From Pseudomonas sp. 102515 (lineage in GTDB: Bacteria > Pseudomonadota > Gammaproteobacteria > Pseudomonadales > Pseudomonadaceae), in the NCBI RefSeq assembly GCF_031085165.1, contig NZ_JAVHTY010000004.1, positions 558,001 to 622,000 of the forward strand: 64,000 nt of DNA, given 5' to 3'. Numbering within the stretch: position 1 is the first letter of the stretch; each line of letters starts with the position of its first letter. Below, in pieces: positions 52,493-60,958 of this stretch. A program made the position numbers and the translations under genes. The notes beneath the pieces were generated by a model. That model ran no database searches. It was given only the letters and a program-made list of their open reading frames with translations, and was not told where the DNA came from.

Positions 52493-53691
52493 CGGGAGTC
52501 CTCGGGAGCGGGGGGCGCCACAGCCAGGTGCAACAGGCGCAGCTGGACGATGCGGCGGGTGAAGTCGCGGGCGGAGAGGCGCGCCGGGCCAGGCCGCATC
52601 GCCTCGCCCACCACGCGGGTGCTCAAGCCGCTCAGACGCGCAAGATATTGCCAGCGCTCGGCCACGCCTTGGTCGGCGAGTTCGGGGCGGCGGCGGTGCA
52701 CCTCACGCTGGATATCTCGCTGCAGGGTGGCGATCAGTTCGGGCCAGCGTTCGGCATCACGCCGTGGAGCGGGGTTTGCCCGCCGACGTCTCAGCCAGAC
52801 CCCCGCCGCCAGTGTCAGGAGCAGAAGGGGCAGGCCATAGCGTTGCAAGGCGTCCAGCCACCGGGGGATGGGCGGCGCCGGGGCGATCAAGGTCACCGGC
52901 GCGCCCTGGGTGAGGTACCACAGCAGCCAGGCATTGTCGTACTGGGCGAGGTGGGCGTTGCTCCAGAGATCGGTGTCCGACAGCAGGGTCACGCTGCCGT
53001 CGCCCCAGGGCAGCATCAGCATATGGGTGGCGCTGGCGCTGCTGGCCCAGGCCACCGCCTGATCACCGACATCGAACAGATGCCGGCTGTCGTCGAAGCC
53101 GAGGTAGGCGGGGGCGTCGTCCTCGGCGAGATAGAGCTGGGTCAGGTTGGACCAGAGCGGCAGCGCCATGATCGGCGCGGCGGCCCCTCCCAGCTCGCGG
53201 GTCGGCATGGGACGAACGCCCAGGGTCGCGCTGAGCGCCAGGGTGCTGTCATCGGCGATGGCCACCAGATGGCCGCCCGCTTCGACCCAGTCCAGTAGCG
53301 TCTGGGCCTGAGCCTCCGCAAGGGGCGGATTGCCGGCCAGCCAGAACCTGACGTCCCCGGCCGGCAGCTCGGCGAGTTGCTCGGGTCGGCCGCGCTGCAC
53401 CCGGCTGCCGAAGTGCTGCAGGTAGGCCGCGGCTAGCGCCTGGGGATCGGCGCTGTGCATGGTGGCGGCGAATTGAGTGGCGGTCTGCCGCGCTGTCCGG
53501 CTGTCGAGCCCCTGATGGGTCAGGCGCAGGCTGGCCGGGCCGCTGTCGGACTGCGGCGGCAGGGGACAGGACAGCGGCTCCTGCTGCGCGAGGCAGGCCA
53601 GGGACAGGGTCAACGCCCAGACGGCCGCGCCCAGGCGTACGCCGATACCTCGGCACCTGAAGCGAAGGGAGAGCCGATCGACTGAACGCAT
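52489..53691 (-). CDS. DUF4350 domain membrane protein
   Basis: A 400-residue protein with an N-terminal signal anchor (about 18-36), a periplasmic DUF4350 region (VRFWLAGNPPLAEAQAQTLLDWVEAGGHLVAIAD; VTLLSDTDLWSNAHLAQYDNA) and a TM helix at about 292-310 (YGLPLLLLTLAAGVWLRRRR) followed by a cytoplasmic tail. DUF4350 has a class-I glutamine-amidotransferase-like fold without catalysis. It heads the three-gene operon DUF4350-MoxR-DUF58-like, all with 4-bp overlaps. The role is unknown, probably envelope-related. Confidence 0.8.
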   Translation of the reverse strand: MRSVDRLSLRFRCRGIGVRLGAAVWALTLSLACLAQQEPLSCPLPPQSDSGPASLRLTHQGLDSRTARQTATQFAATMHSADPQALAAAYLQHFGSRVQRGRPEQLAELPAGDVRFWLAGNPPLAEAQAQTLLDWVEAGGHLVAIADDSTLALSATLGVRPMPTRELGGAAAPIMALPLWSNLTQLYLAEDDAPAYLGFDDSRHLFDVGDQAVAWASSASATHMLMLPWGDGSVTLLSDTDLWSNAHLAQYDNAWLLWYLTQGAPVTLIAPAPPIPRWLDALQRYGLPLLLLTLAAGVWLRRRRANPAPRRDAERWPELIATLQRDIQREVHRRRPELADQGVAERWQYLARLSGLSTRVVGEAMRPGPARLSARDFTRRIVQLRLLHLAVAPPAPEDSR

Positions 53692-53799
53692 GGGCGGAGA
53701 GAATACGCGGTAGACGGGCGCCAGAGCCTAGCGGGTGCGGGCGCTCGGGAGCAAGGCACACGACGATGCTAGACTGCGCCGATTCTAGGGGAGGGTGGT

Positions 53800-55245
53800 G
53801 TGACGCAAAGTATCTTCTGGTACGACTTCGAGACCACGGGGATCGATCCACGGCGGGATCGGCCGCTGCAGGTGGCCGGGGTGCGTACCGATCTGGAGCT
53901 CAACGAAATCGAGGCGCCGCTCAACCTGCATTGTCAGCTGAGCGAGGATGTCCTGCCCCATCCCGCGGCCTGCCTGGTCACCGGTATCCTGCCGGCCACC
54001 CTCCAGCGGCTGGGGCTGCGTGAGCGCGACTTCGTCCAGCGTCTCCACGAGGCGTTGCGGCGTCCCAACACCTGCGCGGTCGGCTACAACAACCTGAGAT
54101 TCGACGACGAAATGGTACGGCACAGCCTGTACCGCAACTTCCACGATCCCTATGCCCGCGAATGGCAGCAGGGCAACAGTCGCTGGGATGTGCTCGGCCT
54201 GGTCCGGGCGCTCTATGCCTTCCGCCCGGAGAGCCTGAGCTGGCCGCAGGACGCTGAGGGCGTTTCCCTGCGCCTGGACCGTCTGACCGTCGCCAACGGC
54301 ATCGAACACGCCCAAGCCCACGACGCCCTGGGGGATGTCCGCGCGACCCTGGCCCTGGCGCGTCTGGTCAAGCAGCGGCAGCCAAGGCTCTATGACTATC
54401 TCTGGACGCAGCGCCAGAAGAAGGCGGCGCTGGCACGCATTCGCCTGCTCGAACCCCTGTTGCACGTCTCCGGACGCTTCAGCGCCGAACGGCATTTTCT
54501 CGCGCCCGTCCTACCGCTGGCCTGGCATCCGGTCAATCGCAACGCGCTGATCGTCTGCGATCTCGGCCTGGCGCCGGAGCCGCTGCTGGAACTGGATGTC
54601 GAGACCCTGCGTGAACGCCTCTATACCCGGCGGGAGGCGCTGGCCGAGGGTGACCTACCGGTGCCGCTGAAGCTGGTACAGATCAACAGGTGTCCGATTC
54701 TGGCGCCCTTCAACGTCTTGCGCCCTACGGACACGGAGCGGCTGCAATTCGATCTGGCCGCCGTCTGGCGCCGCGTCCGCCAGTTGCTCGACCAACGTGC
54801 GACCTGGCAACCCAAGGTGCAGGCGCTCTATGCCGAGTCCTCCAATTTTGCCACTCAGGAACAGGATGTCGAAGCGAGACTGTACGACGGTTTCATCGGC
54901 TCCGAAGAACGGCAACTCTGCGAACAAGTTCATCAGTGTCCGGCAGAGCAACTTGGCAGCCGGCCGTGGCCCTTCCAGGATGAGCGACATCCAGAGTTGT
55001 TCTTTCGCTATCGTGCGCGCAACTTTCCCGAGTTGCTGACCGCGGAAGAGGGGGCTCGCTGGCGACAATTCTGTCGGCAGCGCCTGCTGGGTGAAGAAGG
55101 TCAAGGCCATATGACCTGCACGCAGTTCATTACCCTGGCCGAACAACTGCGGCGTGAGGTGGCCATCGAGCGGGTACCGATTCTCGAGGCTTGGTCCGCC
55201 CATGTTCGGGCGCTGATGCAGCGGTTGGATGATCCTGCTGCCTGA
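53800..55245 (+). CDS. sbcB: exodeoxyribonuclease I
   Basis: This 481-residue 3'-5' single-strand exonuclease acts in recombination and mismatch repair. The DEDD exonuclease motifs are visible: IFWYDFETTGIDP (Asp9, Glu11), the AVGYNNLRFDDEM block, and AHDALGDVRATLALARL. A C-terminal SH3-like and helical region completes the ExoI architecture. The start is GTG at 53800, with GGGGAGGG about ten bases upstream. It is transcribed divergently from the DUF4350 operon. Confidence 0.95.
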   Translation: MTQSIFWYDFETTGIDPRRDRPLQVAGVRTDLELNEIEAPLNLHCQLSEDVLPHPAACLVTGILPATLQRLGLRERDFVQRLHEALRRPNTCAVGYNNLRFDDEMVRHSLYRNFHDPYAREWQQGNSRWDVLGLVRALYAFRPESLSWPQDAEGVSLRLDRLTVANGIEHAQAHDALGDVRATLALARLVKQRQPRLYDYLWTQRQKKAALARIRLLEPLLHVSGRFSAERHFLAPVLPLAWHPVNRNALIVCDLGLAPEPLLELDVETLRERLYTRREALAEGDLPVPLKLVQINRCPILAPFNVLRPTDTERLQFDLAAVWRRVRQLLDQRATWQPKVQALYAESSNFATQEQDVEARLYDGFIGSEERQLCEQVHQCPAEQLGSRPWPFQDERHPELFFRYRARNFPELLTAEEGARWRQFCRQRLLGEEGQGHMTCTQFITLAEQLRREVAIERVPILEAWSAHVRALMQRLDDPAA

Positions 55246-55475
55246 AATGGCTAATGACAGATATGGCTCCGCGACGTTTTCTAATAGAAAAGGACGTGCA
55301 CAGCCACGAGTCTCGCGGCCAATGACCGCAGCTTAGGCCGAGAAGGATGTTGCTTGGGCAATAACAAGGCGCTGCGAACGGTCGCGCCAGCGGAGTATCG
55401 AAACCAGTGATCGGCGTTTAGGGGTTAGCCGGCTGCGCAACCGGCAGGTTGCGCTAACCGTCTGCCGCGCAGGCA
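55246..55475. other. intergenic region with nested hairpin
   Basis: No gene is evident between sbcB and the mvaT terminator. The notable structure is at 55423-55459: an inner perfect stem GCGCAACC-GGCA-GGTTGCGC enclosed by GGTTA/TAACC with seven unpaired bases on one side. No T tract follows. Confidence 0.5.
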
Positions 55476-55503
55476 AAAAAACGCCGGCTAGCCGGCGTTT
55501 TTT
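55476..55503. terminator. bidirectional intrinsic terminator after mvaT
   Basis: AAAAAACGCCGGCTAGCCGGCGTTTTTT is a 28-bp perfect palindrome with A6 and T6 flanks. It lies 4 bp beyond the mvaT-like stop codon on the minus strand and can also stop transcription from the sbcB side. Confidence 0.93.
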
Positions 55504-55507
55504 CTGA

Positions 55508-55891
55508 TCAATCCAGCAGCGTTGCCCAGGATTCGACGTCGTCCGAACCCCACTTGGCTTTCCACTCTTTCAGCGTCTTGTGATTGCCGCCCTTGGTTTC
55601 AATCACTTCGCCATTGTGCGGATTCTTGTATTGCTTAACTTTACGGGCGCGCTTGGGCGTACTGCCACCGCTGGCCTTGGGAGTGCGGGTCTGGCGTGCG
55701 GGCTTGGCTTCAGTGTCGAGAATGCCGATGATGTCACGCAGGGATTTCTGATACTCCCCCATCAGCGAACGGAGTTTCTTTTCGAATTCCAGCTCGCGCT
55801 GCAGTTTGTCGTCCTCTTGCAGCGACTTCAGGCGCTCCTGCAATTCCTTGATGGCTTCTTCGGTCTGACGATATTCATTGATGAGCGACAT
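55508..55891 (-). CDS. mvaT: H-NS family nucleoid protein MvaT/MvaU type
   Basis: A 127-residue xenogeneic silencer. The N-terminal coiled coil (about 1-60; INEYRQTEEAIKELQERLKSL) drives oligomerisation. A basic linker (KPARQTRTPKASGGSTPKRARK) leads to the DNA-binding domain KQYKNPHNGEVIETKGGNHKTLKEWK. MvaT-type domains insert into the minor groove of AT-rich DNA. Whether this is the MvaT or MvaU paralogue cannot be decided from one gene. The promoter upstream and the terminator just downstream make it monocistronic. Confidence 0.93.
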   Translation of the reverse strand: MSLINEYRQTEEAIKELQERLKSLQEDDKLQRELEFEKKLRSLMGEYQKSLRDIIGILDTEAKPARQTRTPKASGGSTPKRARKVKQYKNPHNGEVIETKGGNHKTLKEWKAKWGSDDVESWATLLD

Positions 55892-56191
55892 AAACGGCCT
55901 TTGTTCTGAGTGATGCAGAGATGAAAGTCTGGATCGATCATAGATTGGCTATCGGGATAAGTAAACTGCCCGCATGACCGCCCGATAATTAAGGAGGCAT
56001 TCGTCGCAACAACGTTCTTGCCAGAAGGCGGGCAACTTTCAGCCGGCCGGCAGTGGAACTTGTCGGCCCTTACTTGTCCTTTGCAAAGTCTTTACCCTCG
56101 CCGTGCAGGCGCGCGCCGTGGCGCCTTGCGCCGCTCGACGCTGCAGGCGACTGCGCCTAGAATGCAGCCCCTTTTCGTTCGAGGTTGTGCT
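55892..56191. other. 300-bp divergent region mvaT / purU
   Basis: It holds the mvaT promoter on the minus strand. On the plus strand an AAGGAGG sequence at about 55991-55997 is not followed by a start codon in a lasting frame, so no gene is called. The purU promoter is not obvious. Confidence 0.5.
55937..55965 (-). promoter_or_regulatory. mvaT promoter
   Basis: On the minus strand TTTACT (55965-55960) and TATGAT (55942-55937) are 17 bp apart, matching four and five of six consensus bases. It lies about 46 bp upstream of the start codon. Confidence 0.65.
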
Positions 56192-57043
56192 ATGCAAACG
56201 TTTCGTCTGGTGATCGCCTGTCCGGACGGGGTAGGTATCGTGGCCAAGGTCAGCAACTTCCTGGCGACCTATAACGGCTGGATTACCGAAGCGAGTCATC
56301 ATTCGGATACGGAGAGTGGCTGGTTCTTCATGCGCCATGAGATCCGCGCCGATTCACTGCCCTTCGATCTGGCCGGCTTCCGTCAGGCCTTCGCGCCCAT
56401 CGCGCGGGAATTCTCCATGCAGTGGCGAATCACCGATTCGGCCCAGCGCAAGCGCGTGGTGTTGATGGCCAGTCGCGAATCCCACTGCCTGGCCGACCTG
56501 CTGCACCGCTGGCACAGCGGCGAGTTGGACTGCGAGATCCCCTGCGTCATCTCCAACCACGACACCCTGCGCAGCATGGTCGAGTGGCACGGCATTCCCT
56601 TCTTCCACGTGCCGGTCGATCCCGCCAACAAGCAGCCGGCCTTCGACGAGGTGTCGCGGCTGATCGATCTGCACCAGGCCGACACCGTGGTCCTGGCGCG
56701 CTACATGCAGATCCTGCCGCCGGATCTCTGCGCGCGCTATGCCCACCAGGTGATCAACATCCACCACAGCTTCCTGCCGTCCTTCGTCGGCGCCAAGCCC
56801 TACCACCAGGCTTCGCAGCGTGGCGTGAAGCTGATCGGCGCCACCTGCCACTACGTGACCGAAGAGCTGGATGCCGGCCCGATCATCGAGCAGGACGTGG
56901 AGCGCGTCAGCCACAGAGACAATGTCGAGGACATGGTGCGGCTGGGCAAGGACGTCGAGAAGATGGTGCTGTCCCGTGGTCTGAGATACCACCTGCAAGA
57001 GCGGGTCATGGTCCATGGCAACAAGACCGTCATCTTCGACTGA
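56192..57043 (+). CDS. purU: formyltetrahydrofolate deformylase
   Basis: This 283-residue enzyme hydrolyses 10-formyl-THF to formate and THF, balancing one-carbon pools and supplying formate to PurT. An N-terminal ACT domain (LVIACPDGVGIVAKVSNFLATYNG) precedes the formyltransferase-type catalytic domain with VNIHHSFLPSFVGAKPYHQA and GATCHYVTEELDAGPIIEQD. The ATG at 56192 starts MQTFRLVIAC; the longer frame is not protein-like. Next on the plus strand is a non-coding stretch before the convergent small gene. Confidence 0.94.
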   Translation: MQTFRLVIACPDGVGIVAKVSNFLATYNGWITEASHHSDTESGWFFMRHEIRADSLPFDLAGFRQAFAPIAREFSMQWRITDSAQRKRVVLMASRESHCLADLLHRWHSGELDCEIPCVISNHDTLRSMVEWHGIPFFHVPVDPANKQPAFDEVSRLIDLHQADTVVLARYMQILPPDLCARYAHQVINIHHSFLPSFVGAKPYHQASQRGVKLIGATCHYVTEELDAGPIIEQDVERVSHRDNVEDMVRLGKDVEKMVLSRGLRYHLQERVMVHGNKTVIFD

Positions 57044-57235
57044 CAGGGTCTCCCCAGTGACTGCTCCCGGTACCGCGGAGCAGCCACCGCGTCTGGGCGA
57101 GGGTTGCCTGGCCCGCTATGACCTGCAGGCCATGACGACAGAAGGCGGCGCCGACTTCAGTGCTGCCGCTGCGCTCTGGCGGCACCTGCAGGCACGGCAA
57201 GAGCACGGGGGCGCCAGCAGGGATACGGACTCGAC

Positions 57236-57457
57236 TCAGCTGTCCTGAGCGGTGGACTCGGCGCTGGTCTTGGCCTTGAGATCGGCGATCTTGCGTACCT
57301 CGGAGGCGAACACCTCGTCCTGCACGGTCGGCCGTTTCTTCCAGGGTTTGCGGTCGGGCTTGGGTTGAGCGGCGTAGGTGACGATTTCGCCACCGTAGAC
57401 ATCCTGATAGCGCTGGGCCTGGCGTTCCAGTTCAGCGCGAAGTTGATCTTTGGTCAC
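57236..57457 (-). CDS. small basic hypothetical protein (73 aa)
   Basis: A 73-residue hydrophilic protein starting with GTG: MTKDQLRAELERQAQRYQDVYGG, a basic middle (KPDRKPWKKRPTVQDE) and a C-terminal helix (FASEVRKIADLKAKTSAES). There is no signal or TM segment. It resembles small conserved Pseudomonas proteins of unknown function, but I cannot name a family. The ribosome site is weak. It lies downstream of nadC on the same strand, 118 bp away. Confidence 0.55.
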   Translation of the reverse strand: MTKDQLRAELERQAQRYQDVYGGEIVTYAAQPKPDRKPWKKRPTVQDEVFASEVRKIADLKAKTSAESTAQDS

Positions 57458-57575
57458 GGGTTCGATCTTGTTCGAGTGTCGCGAGAGGCGAGCGGTCGTC
57501 AGGACCGCTCGAAGCCGGTGCGCAATGGGCGCGGCTGCGGAGTCTAGCCGCCGCGAGGCCCTTTGCCTATCCTGC

Positions 57576-58424
57576 TCAGTTCAGGATGCGCATGGACAGG
57601 TCGACGGCCTTGACGTCCTTGGTCAGGGTGCCGATGGAGATGTAGTCGACACCGGTCTGGGCGATGCCGAGCAGGGTGTCCTGGTTGACGCCTCCCGAGG
57701 CCTCCAGCTTGGCCCGGCCCGCGGTCAGGGCCACCGCCGTGCGCATGTCGGCCAGGCTCAGCTCGTCCAGCATGACGATGTCCGCCCCAGCGCTCAGGGC
57801 TTGTTCCAGCTCGCGCAGGTTTTCCACCTCGACTTCCACCGGACGCCCTGGCGCCAGTTGCCGGGCGGCGGCCACGGCCTGGGCGATGCCACCACAGGCG
57901 GCGATGTGGTTTTCCTTGATCAGGAAGGCGTCGAACAGCCCGATCCGATGGTTGTAGCAGCCGCCGCAGGTGACCGCGTATTTCTGGGCGCGGCGCAGGC
58001 CGGGCAGGGTCTTGCGGGTATCCAGCAATCGCACGGCGGTGTCCTGCACCAGATCGGCATAGTGACGGCAGCGGGTGGCGGTGCCGGACAGCAGCTGCAG
58101 GAAGTTCAGGGCGCTGCGCTCGCCGGTGAGCAGGGCGCGCGCGGGACCCTGGAGTTCGAACAGCACCTGGTCCGGCGCGACCCGCTCGCCATCGGCCACC
58201 TGCCAGCGGACCTCCACCGCGGGATCCAGCACCCGGAATACCTCGTCGACCCAGGCCGTCCCCGCCACCACCGCGGCGTCGCGGGTGATGATCCGCGCCC
58301 GGGCCTGTTGATGAGCGGGGATCAGACCCGCCGTGAGGTCGCCACTGCCGACGTCTTCGCGCAGCGCGGCGGCGACATTGTCGGTGATGACCTGGGCGAG
58401 ATCGGCAGGGATGGCGCTGGACAT
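57576..58424 (-). CDS. nadC: nicotinate-nucleotide diphosphorylase (carboxylating)
   Basis: This 282-residue quinolinate phosphoribosyltransferase converts quinolinate and PRPP to nicotinate mononucleotide in de novo NAD synthesis. Motifs include [68 protein letters not shown] and the C-terminal [29 protein letters not shown]. It is divergent from the DUF1631 gene, an order also found in P. aeruginosa near ampD. Confidence 0.96.
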   Translation of the reverse strand: MSSAIPADLAQVITDNVAAALREDVGSGDLTAGLIPAHQQARARIITRDAAVVAGTAWVDEVFRVLDPAVEVRWQVADGERVAPDQVLFELQGPARALLTGERSALNFLQLLSGTATRCRHYADLVQDTAVRLLDTRKTLPGLRRAQKYAVTCGGCYNHRIGLFDAFLIKENHIAACGGIAQAVAAARQLAPGRPVEVEVENLRELEQALSAGADIVMLDELSLADMRTAVALTAGRAKLEASGGVNQDTLLGIAQTGVDYISIGTLTKDVKAVDLSMRILN

Positions 58425-58709
58425 GAAAAGACTCCGAGAGGGGCTGCGGGAGGCGAGCGGGCAACTTTAGGGCAGGTTGACGATCTGAGATAGACAACGT
58501 TGAATTATTTGAAGGGCAGGCACTGACTGACAGGTGCCTTGTGAACCCTGTCATGTACTGTGCAGATGCCGATTGGTCGATGCCTTAGCAGAGCAAATAA
58601 TGGCACATCGACAACGTTTCACCTCGCGGCCAGGGCGGCCAACGTTGTTCAATGCTCCTGTAGTGGAACGCGATTCAGCCGAACGCAAGAACGGTTGTGG
58701 GAGGCGGTG
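58425..58709. other. divergent intergenic region nadC / DUF1631
   Basis: About 285 bp with an AT-richer centre (58480-58520, including TTGAATTATTTG) that probably carries the promoters. An in-frame extension of the DUF1631 frame runs through it but is not protein-like. No terminator or operator stands out. Confidence 0.4.
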
Positions 58710-60896
58710 GTGCAGAACGACGTAAACGTAGTTCATTTCAAGGCGCTCGGGGAGTCTTCTTCCCGATTGCCCGCAGTGCTTTTGCCGGTCAGGGATCGCG
58801 CCGCTCAGCGACTCAATGCCTCCTTGCAGCAGCTGTTCGACAACGCCGACGATGCACTGTTTGAAATGGCGGATCGGGCTGGCAGCAACCAGGAACAAAG
58901 TCTCTACTTCGAAGCGATGCGCGACCTGCGACTCAGACGCAAGAGCATTGAGCGCAGTTTTCTCCAGCAGTATTTCGAGCGCTTCGCGGCGCTGAACAAC
59001 CTGGTCGGCAGCAAGCCGGAAATGCGCTTGGACAGCGTCTCCTACGAAGACCTCAGCCTGGTGCAGAACGATGCGCTGGAAGAGAGCGTCGCCGTGGACA
59101 CCATGGTGGCCAAGGCGCTCAGCAACAACGCCATGGCCATCAGCCACCTGACCATCAGGTTCAATACCCAGCTGTCGAGCAAGCTGGACGACTCGACCCA
59201 TCCGCTGGGGCCGCGGCGACTGTGCGAGGCCTTCGTCGAGGCCTGTCGCGATCTCGATACCGACATCAAGGTCAAGCTGATCATCTACAAGCTGTTCGAG
59301 CGCTTCGTGCTCAACGGTCTGGGTCAGCTGTATGCGGAATCCAATCGTCAGCTGGTCGATGCGGGCGTACTGCCCCAGCTCAAGGCCATTCCCCAGCAGG
59401 TGCCGAGTCGCTCGGCCAAGGGCTACAGCGGACGCACGCCGGCTCACGTCAACGGCGAGGACGAGGGCCAGGAGCTCTTCGGCACCCTGCAGGGCCTCCT
59501 GGCCCAGCTGCGGACGCCGACCAGTGCGGCCCTGGGGGGCGCAATGGCCGCGGATGAAGGCGCCGCGAACGGTGATGGCCAGGTCATCACCAGCTATGAC
59601 CTCATGCGCTTGCTGTCCCATCTGCAGCAGCAGATCTCCAGCCAGTCCCTGGATGGCTACGACCTCAAGGCACAGCTGGGGGTGGCCCTGGGCCGCATCA
59701 GCGAGCGCTCGGGTCGAAAGCGCGTGGTGGGGCAGGTCGACGAAGACGTCATCAACCTGGTGGCGATGCTGTTCGAATTCATTCTCGACGACCTCACCCT
59801 GCCGGACTCGCTCAAGGCGCTGATCGCCCGCCTGCAGATTCCCATGCTCAAGGTCGCGGTCCTCGACAAGACCTTTTTCAGCCGTGGCAGCCATCCGGCC
59901 CGGCGGTTGCTCAACGAGATCGCTGCCGCTTCCCTGGGCTGGGGCGAGCAGAGCGATCTGCAGCGCGACGGCCTCTATCAGAAGATCGAGCAGATCGTGC
60001 AGCGCCTGCTGTCCGACTTCGTCGACGATCCGGAGATCTTCGCCGAGCTGCTGGCCGACTTCATGGCCTACGTCAGCGATGAACAGCGGCGCAGCGAGCT
60101 GCTCGAACAACGCACCCGCGATGCCGAGGAAGGCCGGGCGCGCGCCGAGATCGCTCGGCTGCAGGTCGAGCACGTCCTCAGTCAGCGCCTGCAGGAACAC
60201 CAGCTGCCAGCCGCGGTGCAGCGCGTCCTGCGCGAGGCCTGGAGCCAGGTGCTGCTACTGACCTGCCTGAAGCAGGGCTATGATTCCAGCGAATGGCGCG
60301 CAGCGCTCAAGACCATGGACGATCTGATCTGGAGCATCCAGCCGCACCACGACGTGGCGTCGCGTCAGCGCCTGCTGGAGATGGTTCCCGGTTTGCTCAA
60401 GGCACTGCGGGAAGGCCTCGCCAGTGCGGCCTTCGATCCCTTCTCCACCTCCGAATTCTTCACCGAACTCGAGTCCCTGCACGTCCAGACCTTTCAGCAG
60501 ACCCGTCCCGAACTGGCGGATGCGCCGGCGGATAAGGAGGTCGCGGTACCGACAGCGGCGCCCGCTGACGAACCCTTCGAGGTGCCGAGTGCAGGTGAGC
60601 GGATCACCGGGCTGACCAGCGATTCCCTGGAGTGGGTGGATGCCCTCTCGGTGGGCGCCTGGTTGGAGATTCAGGACATCGAGCAGAAGCTGCGCTGCAA
60701 GCTGGCTGCGGTCATCCGACCCATGGGTCGTCTGGTGTTCGTCAATCGGACCGGCATGAAGGTGCTGGATCGCACCCGTGAGGAACTGGCGCTGGATTAC
60801 CAGGAAGGTCGGGTACGGCTGCTGGACGATGCCCTGCTGTTCGACCGGGCCATGACCTCGGTGATCGGCAACCTCCGGGGCCAGTCATCGTCCTGA
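58710..60896 (+). CDS. DUF1631 family protein
   Basis: A 728-residue acidic cytosolic protein of the DUF1631 family. It is mostly alpha-helical (DRAAQRLNASLQQLFDNADDALFEMADR; LKALIARLQIPMLKVAVLDKTFFSRGSHPARRLLNEIA). The C-terminal segment WLEIQDIEQKLRCKLAAVIRPMGRLVFVNRTGMKVL looks like a small beta-barrel similar in outline to PilZ, which is only an inference. The GTG at 58710 has GGGAGG five bases upstream and begins MQNDVNVVHFKALGE; the longer ATG frame is unlikely. Function unknown. Confidence 0.85.
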   Translation: MQNDVNVVHFKALGESSSRLPAVLLPVRDRAAQRLNASLQQLFDNADDALFEMADRAGSNQEQSLYFEAMRDLRLRRKSIERSFLQQYFERFAALNNLVGSKPEMRLDSVSYEDLSLVQNDALEESVAVDTMVAKALSNNAMAISHLTIRFNTQLSSKLDDSTHPLGPRRLCEAFVEACRDLDTDIKVKLIIYKLFERFVLNGLGQLYAESNRQLVDAGVLPQLKAIPQQVPSRSAKGYSGRTPAHVNGEDEGQELFGTLQGLLAQLRTPTSAALGGAMAADEGAANGDGQVITSYDLMRLLSHLQQQISSQSLDGYDLKAQLGVALGRISERSGRKRVVGQVDEDVINLVAMLFEFILDDLTLPDSLKALIARLQIPMLKVAVLDKTFFSRGSHPARRLLNEIAAASLGWGEQSDLQRDGLYQKIEQIVQRLLSDFVDDPEIFAELLADFMAYVSDEQRRSELLEQRTRDAEEGRARAEIARLQVEHVLSQRLQEHQLPAAVQRVLREAWSQVLLLTCLKQGYDSSEWRAALKTMDDLIWSIQPHHDVASRQRLLEMVPGLLKALREGLASAAFDPFSTSEFFTELESLHVQTFQQTRPELADAPADKEVAVPTAAPADEPFEVPSAGERITGLTSDSLEWVDALSVGAWLEIQDIEQKLRCKLAAVIRPMGRLVFVNRTGMKVLDRTREELALDYQEGRVRLLDDALLFDRAMTSVIGNLRGQSSS

Positions 60897-60912
60897 GTGT
60901 TCTGCGCAAAGC

Positions 60913-60940
60913 AAAAAGCCGTCCCCGGGGACGGCTTTTT
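60913..60940. terminator. bidirectional intrinsic terminator
   Basis: A 28-bp perfect palindrome centred on CCCCGGGG with A5 and T5 ends lies between the convergent DUF1631 and ndh genes. Confidence 0.93.
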
Positions 60941-60958
60941 CATGCCTGAGCCAGAGGC

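Noticed and set aside
55991-55997. AAGGAGG upstream of purU as the ribosome site of a hidden small gene
   Set aside because: No start codon follows at a workable distance in an open frame, and the sequence after it is not protein-like.
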